Assembly: GCA_008015155.1 (NCBI GenBank)
Contig: SSFA01000036.1
Coordinates: forward strand, 1 to 54,768
Direction: 5' to 3'
Source of the DNA: Thiothrix sp.
GTDB taxonomy: Bacteria > Pseudomonadota > Gammaproteobacteria > Thiotrichales > Thiotrichaceae
Length of the DNA: 54,768 bases
Below, in pieces: positions 43,423 to 51,623 of the stretch (the stretch's first letter is position 1; each line of letters opens with the position of its first letter). The notes beneath the pieces are model-generated. The model searched no databases and was not told where the DNA came from. It saw only the letters and a program-made list of their open reading frames with translations. Made by a program: the position numbers and the translations under genes.

Positions 43423-45046
43423 TAAACTGAGCTGGGATTTAACCCCACGGCAATTATGCGATCTTGAGATGCTGTTAACGGGTGCCTTTGCACCTTTAGC
43501 TGGTTTTTTAAATCAACCTGACTATGACAGTGTCTTAAATAATATGCGCTTGGCTAATGGTGCTTTGTGGCCAATGCCTATTACTCTAGATGTTAGCACT
43601 GGCTTTGCTGAAAAAGCTCAGTTAGGTGACAAGATCGAGTTACGTGATCCAGAAGGTGTTTTGCTAGCCCATCTTCATGTGGAGTCTATTTGGACACCTG
43701 ATAAAGCACTTGAAGCTGAAAAAGTATTTGGGAGTAACGATTTAGCCCACCCCGGCGTCTATTATCTTCAGCATAAAGCTGGAGCAGTTTATATGGGTGG
43801 TAGTGTAGAGGCCATTGAGTTGCCTCAACATTATGATTATCGCCAGCATCGACAAACACCAGCCGAGCTAAAAGCCCTCTTTAAGAAATTGGGTTGGCAT
43901 AAAGTGGTGGCCTTTCAAACCCGAAACCCTATGCATCGGGCTCATCAAGAGCTCACTTTTCGTGCTGCGCGTGAATTAGAAGCGAATTTATTGATTCACC
44001 CTGTTGTAGGTCTTACTAAACCAGGGGATATCGATCACTTTACTCGCGTGCGCTGTTACGAGCATTTGATTAAATGCTATCCAGAACAGACCACTTTTCT
44101 AAGCCTATTACATTTGGCCATGCGCATGGCCGGGCCTCGGGAAGCTGTGTGGCATGCATTAATTCGCAAAAACTATGGCTGCACCCATTTCATTATAGGC
44201 CGTGATCATGCAGGACCGGGCAAAAATAGTCAGGGGGAGGACTTCTATCCTCCTTATGCTGCCCAGGAACTCGCGCAAACTTATGAAGCTGAAATGGGTA
44301 TTAAGATTGTCGCTTTTGAAAATATGGTTTATGTACAGGATCGAGCTGAGTATTTAGCTGAATCTGAAGTGCAACCGGGCGAACAAGTTTTAAATATTTC
44401 CGGGACTGAATTTAGGCGGCGTTTACGTGAAGGTTTAGAAATTCCTAGTTGGTTTTCCTATCCAGAGATTATTGCTGAACTACGCCGTTCTTACCCTGCC
44501 CGGCACCGTCAAGGCTTTACTGTATTTTTTACAGGTCTATCAGGCTCTGGTAAATCGACGGTTGCCAATGCTCTGATGATAAAACTCATGGAAATGGGTG
44601 GACGTCCTGTTACTCTGTTAGATGGTGATGTAGTTCGGAAAAATCTTTCTAGTGAACTGAGTTTTTCTAAGGAGCATCGTGATCTGAATATTCGTAGAAT
44701 TGGCTTTGTAGCTAGCGAAATTACTAAAAATGGTGGTATCGCTATCTGTGCACCGATTGCACCCTATGCTGCTGTACGGCGCGAAGTGCGGGAGCTAGTA
44801 GAAAGCCACGGTGGTTTTATTGAGATTCATGTTGCCACCCCGATTGAAGAATGTGAACGTCGAGATCGGAAGGGCTTATATGCCAAAGCGCGAGCTGGTC
44901 TAGTTAAGGGATTTACGGGGATTGATGATCCTTATGAAGCACCAGTGAAACCTGAATTGAAATTGGATACTAGTGAAGTTACCCCAGATGAGTGTGCACA
45001 TAAAGTGTTACTCACACTAGAGCGTTTGGGTTATATTAAACACTAA
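43415..45046 (+). CDS. bifunctional sulfate adenylyltransferase / adenylylsulfate kinase
   Basis: Fusion of ATP sulfurylase (residues 1 to about 365) and APS kinase (about 370-543), making PAPS from sulfate and two ATP. The sulfurylase active site appears as VAFQTRNPMHRAHQE, with the IIGRDHAGPG segment. The kinase has the P-loop GLSGSGKSTVAN and LDGDVVRKNLSSELSFS. It overlaps the O-antigen ligase-family gene by 8 bp, so it is a member of the ops-led operon. This points to PAPS for polysaccharide sulfation rather than only assimilation, although no sulfotransferase gene is in the window. Confidence 0.93.
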   Translation: MNNKLSWDLTPRQLCDLEMLLTGAFAPLAGFLNQPDYDSVLNNMRLANGALWPMPITLDVSTGFAEKAQLGDKIELRDPEGVLLAHLHVESIWTPDKALEAEKVFGSNDLAHPGVYYLQHKAGAVYMGGSVEAIELPQHYDYRQHRQTPAELKALFKKLGWHKVVAFQTRNPMHRAHQELTFRAARELEANLLIHPVVGLTKPGDIDHFTRVRCYEHLIKCYPEQTTFLSLLHLAMRMAGPREAVWHALIRKNYGCTHFIIGRDHAGPGKNSQGEDFYPPYAAQELAQTYEAEMGIKIVAFENMVYVQDRAEYLAESEVQPGEQVLNISGTEFRRRLREGLEIPSWFSYPEIIAELRRSYPARHRQGFTVFFTGLSGSGKSTVANALMIKLMEMGGRPVTLLDGDVVRKNLSSELSFSKEHRDLNIRRIGFVASEITKNGGIAICAPIAPYAAVRREVRELVESHGGFIEIHVATPIEECERRDRKGLYAKARAGLVKGFTGIDDPYEAPVKPELKLDTSEVTPDECAHKVLLTLERLGYIKH

Positions 45047-45534
45047 TAGCCTATTTAATGCTTCTGTACGACAATCCATAAAGTTCGCTACTCGCTTTAA
45101 TATAACTAATGATTTAAGCATGGAGTTTGTGAATTAGTGCTTTAGCTTACTTAAGTTTAATAAAGCTGTTATTTTTAGTTGAATTGAGCAAGTCGAGCTA
45201 ACTCAACTTTAATGTACAAAGTATATGCAAGCTATTAGGCCTCTTAGTTAAACATCAAGATAGAAGCGCCAGTCCGTCTAAGAACTAAATTTTTACTATA
45301 AAAAATACACTCAGAGCCTATCTAATACTCAAGAGAGTGATCTTTAGAAAAAACCTAGAAAATATAAAATAAATTATTCTAATTTTCCAAACTATTAGCA
45401 GTAGCAATTAAAAAATAAAAAGTATTTTTAACATAAAAAATAGTTGGTTTAATAACCTAATCTAACACAATGCAACTATGCTTTAATACTCACTTTTATA
45501 ACTTCACTAAATGCCCACATATAAAATAAACTAT
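45047..45534. other. AT-rich intergenic gap between two polysaccharide gene blocks
   Basis: About 490 bp without a gene. The left part holds an imperfect hairpin (around 45177-45211, GTTGA..TCAAC arms) that may end the sat-cysC transcript. The right part (45290-45480) is strongly A/T-rich with runs of A and T, and presumably contains the promoter of the downstream sugar operon. I see no second ops element, tRNA or transposase remnant. Confidence 0.5.
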
Positions 45535-46836
45535 ATGAAACCTATTGATGACTCTACACTAGCCATTATTGGCCTTGGTTATGTTGGTCTGCCTCTCGCA
45601 GTTGAGTTTGGTAAAATTATACCAACGCTCGGTTTTGATATTAACCAAGCTAGGATAGAAGAGCTGAAAACAGGCCATGACCATACTCTAGAAACTACAA
45701 AAGAAGAATTGCAGGCAGCTTCTTATCTAAGCTATACAACTCAGGTACAGGATTTATCTAAGGCAAATATTTTTATAGTAACTGTACCTACTCCTATTGA
45801 TGAACACAAACGCCCTGATCTGAATCCTTTGATTAAGGCAAGTGAAACCGTAGGAAAGGCTATTAAGCGTGGTGATGTAGTAATTTATGAGTCTACTGTT
45901 TATCCAGGAGCTACGGAAGAAGATTGTATTCCTATCATAGAGCAAGTATCTGGTTTGCAGTTTAATGTAGATTTTTTTGCAGGATACTCGCCCGAGCGTA
46001 TTAATCCGGGTGATAAAGTCAATACACTAACTACCATCAAAAAAGTCACCTCTGGCTCTACCCCTGAAGTGGCTACTTATGTAGATGCTTTATATCGCCG
46101 AATTATTAAAGCAGGAACTCATAAAGCATCTAGTATCAAAGTAGCTGAGGCTTCAAAAATTATCGAAAATACCCAGCGTGATTTAAACATCTCACTCATG
46201 AATGAGCTAAGCATTATTTTCTCACGTATGGGTATTGATACTATTAGTGTATTAGAAGCCGCTGGAACTAAGTGGAATTTTCTACCTTTCCGTCCTGGTT
46301 TGGTAGGTGGACACTGTATTAGCGTTGACCCCTATTATCTGACCGATAAAGCCGAAAAGCTGGGCTATATTCCCCAAGTGATTTTAGCGGGACGTCGTAT
46401 TAATGACAATATGGGGCGTTATGTCGCGCGCACCACTGTTAAGAAAATGATTCAAAATGGCGTCAATCCTAATGGGGCACGAGTTGGTGTGATGGGAGTT
46501 ACCTTTAAAGAAAACTGTCCTGATATTCGCAACTCCAAAGTAATTGATATTATCCGCGAGCTAGAGGACTTTGGGGTAATTCCTATCGTTGCTGACCCAT
46601 GGGCAAATGCTGAGGAAGTCGCTACAGAATACCAAGGTATTAAACTCACCCAGCTAACGCCTCAAGCTCCAGTAGATGCGTTAATAGTTGCCGTCGCACA
46701 TCATGAGTTCACTAGTTTAAAACCACACGAACTACATGCTCTGTTACGTGGCAGCAAGCCAGTACTGGCTGATATTAAATCTTTATATGATCCTGAGGCA
46801 TTGCAGGCTCTCCACATCACTGTATGGCGGCTGTAA
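45535..46836 (+). CDS. UDP-N-acetylhexosamine 6-dehydrogenase (TviB/WbpO/WbpA-type)
   Basis: Oxidises UDP-GlcNAc or UDP-GalNAc at C6 to the uronic acid with NAD, the first step of the pathway encoded downstream. The Rossmann start is STLAIIGLGYVGLPLAVEFGK. The substrate region is YSPERINPGDKVNT and the catalytic Cys is in GLVGGHCISVDPYYL. 433 aa from the Met at 45535; the frame opens 8 codons earlier at 45511 (MPTYKINY), and I cannot exclude that start. The WbpB/WbpD/WbpE neighbours point to UDP-GlcNAc as substrate. Confidence 0.9.
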   Translation: MKPIDDSTLAIIGLGYVGLPLAVEFGKIIPTLGFDINQARIEELKTGHDHTLETTKEELQAASYLSYTTQVQDLSKANIFIVTVPTPIDEHKRPDLNPLIKASETVGKAIKRGDVVIYESTVYPGATEEDCIPIIEQVSGLQFNVDFFAGYSPERINPGDKVNTLTTIKKVTSGSTPEVATYVDALYRRIIKAGTHKASSIKVAEASKIIENTQRDLNISLMNELSIIFSRMGIDTISVLEAAGTKWNFLPFRPGLVGGHCISVDPYYLTDKAEKLGYIPQVILAGRRINDNMGRYVARTTVKKMIQNGVNPNGARVGVMGVTFKENCPDIRNSKVIDIIRELEDFGVIPIVADPWANAEEVATEYQGIKLTQLTPQAPVDALIVAVAHHEFTSLKPHELHALLRGSKPVLADIKSLYDPEALQALHITVWRL

Positions 46837-46839
46837 TTC

Positions 46840-47895
46840 ATGAATTTTCCTACTATCACTGACCGTAAACTTCGTATTGCTATTGTAGGTTGTGGGCGTA
46901 TTGCCAAAAACCATTTTGGATCTATTAAAAAGCAAGCAGATAACTTTGAATTGGTAGCCGTCTGCGATATAGACCCTACGCAAGCAGCTCCCTATGCTAG
47001 TGAGTATGATGTCCCTACTTATACCTCTATGGAGACCATGATAACTCAGCATTCGCTTGATTTGGTCGCACTTTGTACGCCCAGTGGTTTACATCCTGAT
47101 CAAGCTATTTTAGCGGCTCAACACGGCGTACATGTCATCACTGAAAAACCTATGGCTACTCGGTGGTCAGATGGAGTGCGTATGGTAAAAGCCTGTGATG
47201 AAGCAGGCGTTCGGCTATTTGTGGTAAAACAGAATCGCCGAAATACCACGTTACAATTACTCAAGCGTGCAGTCACAGAAAAACGCTTTGGTAAAATTCA
47301 TATGGTGCATTTGAATGTATTTTGGACTCGCCCACAATCTTACTACGATCAAGGAAATGGGTGGCGTGGCACTTGGGAATTTGATGGTGGCGCGTTTATG
47401 AATCAGGCCAGTCACTATGTGGACCTGCTGGACTGGTTGATTGGTCCGGTGGATAAAGTACAAGCCATGACTAGTACTACCCGTGATATTGAAGTCGAAG
47501 ATACTGGCGTTTTAAATGTACGCTGGCGCAATGGTGCATTAGGTTCAATGGCTGTAACTATGCTGACTTATCCTAAAAACCTAGAAGGGTCTATTACTAT
47601 TTTAGGTGAAAAAGGTACAGTAAGAATTGGTGGTGTCGCAGTTAATGATATTCAGCTCTGGGATTTTGATGAGCCGCAAGATTATGATGCGCAAATCCAA
47701 AGTGCCAATTATGAAACCACTTCTGTATATGGCTTTGGTCATCCCCTTTATTATCATAACGTAGTAGAAGTCATGCAGGGCAAAGCTGAGCCAGAGACAG
47801 ATGGACGTGAAGGGTTAAAATCGCTAGAACTACTTATTGCAGCTTATTTGTCAGCGCGCGATGGTAAAACTATTTCCCTGCCCTTGGAATTTTAA
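46840..47895 (+). CDS. wbpB: Gfo/Idh/MocA-family UDP-GlcNAcA 3-dehydrogenase (WbpB-like)
   Basis: NAD-dependent oxidoreductase of 351 aa. The dinucleotide-binding motif is LRIAIVGCGRIAKNHFGSI. The signature is VITEKPMATRWSDG, with the lysine-proline pair, and the catalytic region is FMNQASHYVDLLDWLIG. In the known pathway WbpB oxidises UDP-GlcNAcA at C3 and WbpE aminates the product. It starts 3 bp after the dehydrogenase stop. Confidence 0.9.
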   Translation: MNFPTITDRKLRIAIVGCGRIAKNHFGSIKKQADNFELVAVCDIDPTQAAPYASEYDVPTYTSMETMITQHSLDLVALCTPSGLHPDQAILAAQHGVHVITEKPMATRWSDGVRMVKACDEAGVRLFVVKQNRRNTTLQLLKRAVTEKRFGKIHMVHLNVFWTRPQSYYDQGNGWRGTWEFDGGAFMNQASHYVDLLDWLIGPVDKVQAMTSTTRDIEVEDTGVLNVRWRNGALGSMAVTMLTYPKNLEGSITILGEKGTVRIGGVAVNDIQLWDFDEPQDYDAQIQSANYETTSVYGFGHPLYYHNVVEVMQGKAEPETDGREGLKSLELLIAAYLSARDGKTISLPLEF

Positions 47896-47899
47896 ATCT

Positions 47900-48481
47900 A
47901 TGTCTGGAGCTTTTATTCATCCTACCGCTATTATTGATGAGGGTGCACAGATTGGTGCAGGTAGCCGCGTGTGGCACTGGGCACATATTTGTGCTGGCGC
48001 ACGCATCGGAAACGGTGTTTCCCTTGGACAAAACGTTTTCGTTGGCAACAAAGTAGTCATCGGCAATCAATGCAAGATTCAAAACAACGTGTCAGTGTAT
48101 GACAATGTGACATTGGAAGATGGGGTGTTTTGTGGTCCCAGCATGGTATTCACCAATGTTCATAATCCGCGGGCTTTGGTAGAGCGCAAGAATGAATACC
48201 GCGACACCTTAGTCAAGAAGGGAGCTACTTTGGGGGCAAACTGCACTATCGTCTGTGGTGTCACTATTGGTGATTATGCCTTTATCGGTGCAGGCACCGT
48301 TGTGACTAAAGACGTGCCACCCTATGCCCTAATGGTCGGCGTGCCAGCCAAGCAGATTGGCTGGATGAGTGAATATGGTGAGAAACTAGATTTACCACTC
48401 ACCGGTGAAGGGAGAGTAACTTGCCCATATACAGGCAAAACTTATACCTTGCAAGCTGGTCAGGTCGTAATGGAAGGATAA
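47900..48481 (+). CDS. wbpD: UDP-2-acetamido-3-amino-glucuronate N-acetyltransferase (WbpD-like)
   Basis: Left-handed beta-helix acetyltransferase of 193 aa, which acetylates the 3-amino group to give UDP-GlcNAc(3NAc)A. Hexapeptide repeats run from FIHPTAIIDEGAQIGAGSRV to TIVCGVTIGDYAFIGAGTVV. The catalytic His region is WHWAHICAGA, and MVFTNVHNPRA is family-typical. I start at the ATG at 47900 (MSGAFIHP), 4 bp after the wbpB stop. The C-terminal VTCPYTGKTYTLQAGQVV tail resembles that seen in WbpD homologues. Confidence 0.92.
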   Translation: MSGAFIHPTAIIDEGAQIGAGSRVWHWAHICAGARIGNGVSLGQNVFVGNKVVIGNQCKIQNNVSVYDNVTLEDGVFCGPSMVFTNVHNPRALVERKNEYRDTLVKKGATLGANCTIVCGVTIGDYAFIGAGTVVTKDVPPYALMVGVPAKQIGWMSEYGEKLDLPLTGEGRVTCPYTGKTYTLQAGQVVMEG

Positions 48482-48484
48482 GTT

Positions 48485-48751
48485 ATGCAAATTGAAGCCA
48501 TCTACCATCAAGGTCAATTACAATTTTCTATCCCAGTACGTTTTAACCATGAACATTTCGGGCTAACAGTAGATATTCCTGATCAAGAAATTGCTAGCTT
48601 AGGTTCTGATACAACCATGCAGCATACCCTACATGATGTATTAGACTCGATTATTGGTCATGAATTCCGATTGGCAAACCAGGGTAAACCCTCCATCAAT
48701 GCCAAGGCATTGTGGCACCAGCATCTTGAGGAGAAATACCTTGGGCGTTAA
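48485..48751 (+). CDS. putative antitoxin partner of the PIN domain
   Basis: 88-aa protein encoded directly before a PIN domain, 3 bp after wbpD. The N-terminus (IEAIYHQGQLQFSIPVRF) resembles the short beta-strand DNA-binding start of AF2212/VapB-like antitoxins. The C-terminal tail (INAKALWHQHLEEKYLG) is typical of toxin-neutralising tails. AAGGA lies just before the ATG. Its stop overlaps the start of the PIN-WbpE fusion by 11 bp, the usual antitoxin-toxin layout. The assignment rests on position and pattern, not on a firm family match. Confidence 0.72.
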   Translation: MQIEAIYHQGQLQFSIPVRFNHEHFGLTVDIPDQEIASLGSDTTMQHTLHDVLDSIIGHEFRLANQGKPSINAKALWHQHLEEKYLGR

Positions 48752-50315
48752 GCACCTTGTTTTGGATGTAAATATCATAATTGATTGGTGGTTGAACGTT
48801 GGCTCAGCCGAAGCCACTCACTCACTTATCGAAACTGCGAGACAGCGCAAGAATAACCGCCTTTGGGTAGTCGCATCCAGTATCCCTATCTTAGACTTTG
48901 TGGCAAGGCGTGCTTTCAAACAGCATGGAAAGACACCAAAAGAAACACAACAAATAGTCGCTCGTCTGATTGAACAGTTGTTGGAAGATGTGCAAGTGCT
49001 TTCCAATCATGGCTTTGAGCAAGCTGATGTCTACAAAGTGGCCGAGAATTTTGAAGATGCCCAAATAACTGCAGCATTGCGTAGCTTACCGAAAGGTCAA
49101 GTACGGATAATTACAGAAAATACTGATTTTGACCACTTAGGTGAGGTGGAGACCTTGACGCCACAAGCAGGCTTAGCATGGGTGACAGGTGAAACCACAC
49201 TAACAGGCTCTATTCCATTTATTGACCTAGCTACCCAACAGGCCTGTTTGCGCCCACAGCTTGAGCGCAGTATTGAGGGGGTGTTGCGTCATGGTCAGTA
49301 CATTATGGGCTCGGAAGTTAGTTTGCTGGAAGCGAAGCTTGTTGCTTATACAGGTGCGAAGCATTGCATTACAGTGGCAAGCGGTACAGAAGCCTTATTG
49401 ATTAGCCTGATGGCCTTAGGGATTAGTGCAGGTGACGAGGTGATCACCACACCGTTTACCTTCGTAGCGACAGCTGAGGTGGTTGTGCTATTGGGTGCAA
49501 AGCCAGTTTTTGTCGATATTGAGCCAGATACATGTAATATCAATGCGCGTTTGATTGAAGCGGCTATTACTGATAAGACTAAGGCGATTATACCGGTAAG
49601 TATGTATGGACAACCGGCAGATATGGACGAGATCAACGCGATTGCGGACAAGTATAATCTACCTGTGATTGAAGATGCGGCACAGAGTTTTGGGGCGACT
49701 TATAAAGGCAGGAAAAGCTGTAATCTTTCCACGATTGGCTGCACCAGCTTCTTCCCTAGTAAGCCCTTAGGATGTTATGGGGACGGTGGAGCAATATTTA
49801 CTAATGATGCTGTTATTGCTCAGGCTTGCAAAGAAATTCGGGTGCATGGGCAAAGTCGACGTTACTACCATACCCGTGTGGGCGTAGGTGGTCGGATGGA
49901 TACGCTGCAATGCGCGATTGTGCTGGCAAAACTGGCTCGCTTTGATTGGGAAGTGGAGCAACGAATTGCGATTGGACAACGCTATAACCAATTGATGGAT
50001 GAGGCGGGGATTCAGCGAGTGCAACAGCGAAATGATCGTACGAGTGTGTTTGCGCAGTATACGGTATTAGTAGACAACCGAGTTGAGGCTGAAATCCTGT
50101 TTAGGGAAGCTAAGATTCCAACAGCAGTGCATTATCCAGTGCCTTTGAATGAGCAGCCTGCTTACCAGCATTTATGCTGTACGGATTGTACACCTATTGC
50201 GAAAGATAGAGCGCAGCGAGTCATGAGTTTGCCGATGGGTGCAGATTTGAATGAAATAGACCAAGCAAAAGCAACAGAGATTCTTTCTGTAAACAAGCAA
50301 ACGCCAGCTACCTAA
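48741..50315 (+). CDS. wbpE: PIN (VapC-like) domain fused to WbpE-type sugar aminotransferase
   Basis: One 524-aa frame joins two complete proteins. Residues 1 to about 150 form a PIN RNase domain: VLDVNIIIDWW with Asp9, IPILDF with Asp52, NFEDAQITAALR with Asp106, and TENTDFD with Asp129. All acidic positions are retained, the second as Asp rather than the usual Glu. From about residue 156 a full DegT/DnrJ/EryC1/StrS aminotransferase begins (IPFIDLATQQACLRPQLE). It has SGTEALLISLMALG, DAAQSFGA and the PLP lysine Lys341 in CTSFFPSKPLGCYGDGGA. I start at TTG 48741, with GAGGAG seven bases upstream. The aminotransferase should make UDP-GlcNAc(3NH2)A. No ATG begins it separately; a GTG at 49182 could allow internal initiation. 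Confidence 0.85.
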   Translation: MGVKHLVLDVNIIIDWWLNVGSAEATHSLIETARQRKNNRLWVVASSIPILDFVARRAFKQHGKTPKETQQIVARLIEQLLEDVQVLSNHGFEQADVYKVAENFEDAQITAALRSLPKGQVRIITENTDFDHLGEVETLTPQAGLAWVTGETTLTGSIPFIDLATQQACLRPQLERSIEGVLRHGQYIMGSEVSLLEAKLVAYTGAKHCITVASGTEALLISLMALGISAGDEVITTPFTFVATAEVVVLLGAKPVFVDIEPDTCNINARLIEAAITDKTKAIIPVSMYGQPADMDEINAIADKYNLPVIEDAAQSFGATYKGRKSCNLSTIGCTSFFPSKPLGCYGDGGAIFTNDAVIAQACKEIRVHGQSRRYYHTRVGVGGRMDTLQCAIVLAKLARFDWEVEQRIAIGQRYNQLMDEAGIQRVQQRNDRTSVFAQYTVLVDNRVEAEILFREAKIPTAVHYPVPLNEQPAYQHLCCTDCTPIAKDRAQRVMSLPMGADLNEIDQAKATEILSVNKQTPAT

Positions 50316-50337
50316 TTGAAAGATTAGGCAGCGTCTA

Positions 50338-51618
50338 ATGGCTAACAATTCCCACATCCTACGTATTAAACGACTTAGCACCAGCCATTTTGCTAAGAAT
50401 GTTGCTATTTTGTTTTCTGGTACGGCTATAGCTCAAGCGATTCCAATTGCAGTCAGCCCTATTTTAACTAGGCTTTATAGTCCTGATGATTTTGGATTAT
50501 TAGCCATATATAGTGCCTGTATCATGGTTTTAAGTGTTATTGCCACTGCACGTTTTGAACTAGCGATAGCCCTACCAGATAAGGTTACTGATGCTGCAAA
50601 TCTTTTCATATTAACCTTAAAGGTTTGTACGCTCATAAGCTTACTTCTGCTCATTCCCATTGTACTGTTTGCTGATGATATTGCGAGTAGCTTAGGTCAT
50701 GAAAAGCTTACACCCTGGCTATATCTACTTCCTTTATCCATTATTGCTACCGGCGCTTTTAATGCTATCCAGCTTTGGCACAATCGACTGAGCCATTATA
50801 AAACCATCGCTATGAATCGAGTACAATACTCCATATTAACTGCAGGTACCCAGATAGGCTGTGGTTTAAGCCAACTTAATGGGGGATTATTAATAGGTAG
50901 CATTTTTTCTAACTTAGCAATTAGTGGGTGGATGGCTCAAAGATTATGGAAAACCGATAAGACGCTTTTTAAACAAGTTGACTCATCCTCACAATGGCGG
51001 CTAGCACAACGTTATTCATCCCATCCAAAATACATCGCCCCTTCACAACTCATCGGGGTAACTGCACAGCAAATACCACTTTTAATTATTAGCACTGTCT
51101 ACTCTTTAACAGCAGCAGGCTTTTTCTCCTTAGCTTTTCGCTTAGTCAGTTTACCAACCACTTTGGTTGCAAGTGCTATTGGGGACGTCTATCGTCAAAA
51201 AATTGCCGAAGAATACAATCATAAAGGCGAATTCCGTGGCACTTTTCTCAAAACACTAGCGACTACTGCGAGCTTGGCTTTATTGCCCTCATTAATACTT
51301 TATGTGGCAGCACCTAGTTTATTTGCCTTAGTATTTGGAGAATCTTGGCGTATTGCTGGAGAGTACGCACAAATTTTGATTATCTCAGCCTATGTACAGT
51401 TTATTTTTACACCGATTGACAAAGGCGCTTTGGTTGTTGGAGCCAATAAATATATTTTTTTCTGGCATTGTGGCCGACTCACAGCCTTAGCCCTCCTATT
51501 TTTTTATACTATCTATCAACAGCCTTCTATAGAGCTTATTTTATATTTACTTGCCTTCATTAACATCACGCTTTATCTGATTGATGGAATCGTAGAATAC
51601 TGGCTATCAGGAAAATAA
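50338..51618 (+). CDS. wzx: lipopolysaccharide/O-unit flippase (Wzx-like)
   Basis: Polysaccharide-transport MATE/MOP superfamily membrane protein of 426 aa with about 12 hydrophobic segments. The typical start is FAKNVAILFSGTAIAQAIPIAVSPILTRLYSPDDFGLLAIY. It would flip lipid-linked repeat units to the periplasm. The base composition is more AT-rich than in the housekeeping genes, as is usual for such loci. It lies 22 bp after the PIN-wbpE gene. Confidence 0.88.
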   Translation: MANNSHILRIKRLSTSHFAKNVAILFSGTAIAQAIPIAVSPILTRLYSPDDFGLLAIYSACIMVLSVIATARFELAIALPDKVTDAANLFILTLKVCTLISLLLLIPIVLFADDIASSLGHEKLTPWLYLLPLSIIATGAFNAIQLWHNRLSHYKTIAMNRVQYSILTAGTQIGCGLSQLNGGLLIGSIFSNLAISGWMAQRLWKTDKTLFKQVDSSSQWRLAQRYSSHPKYIAPSQLIGVTAQQIPLLIISTVYSLTAAGFFSLAFRLVSLPTTLVASAIGDVYRQKIAEEYNHKGEFRGTFLKTLATTASLALLPSLILYVAAPSLFALVFGESWRIAGEYAQILIISAYVQFIFTPIDKGALVVGANKYIFFWHCGRLTALALLFFYTIYQQPSIELILYLLAFINITLYLIDGIVEYWLSGK

Positions 51619-51623
51619 TACTA

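Noticed and set aside
50326..50340. GGCAGCGTCT before wzx, similar to the ops element
   Set aside because: It lacks the essential GGTAG core of ops; only a short tail matches, so I treat it as chance.
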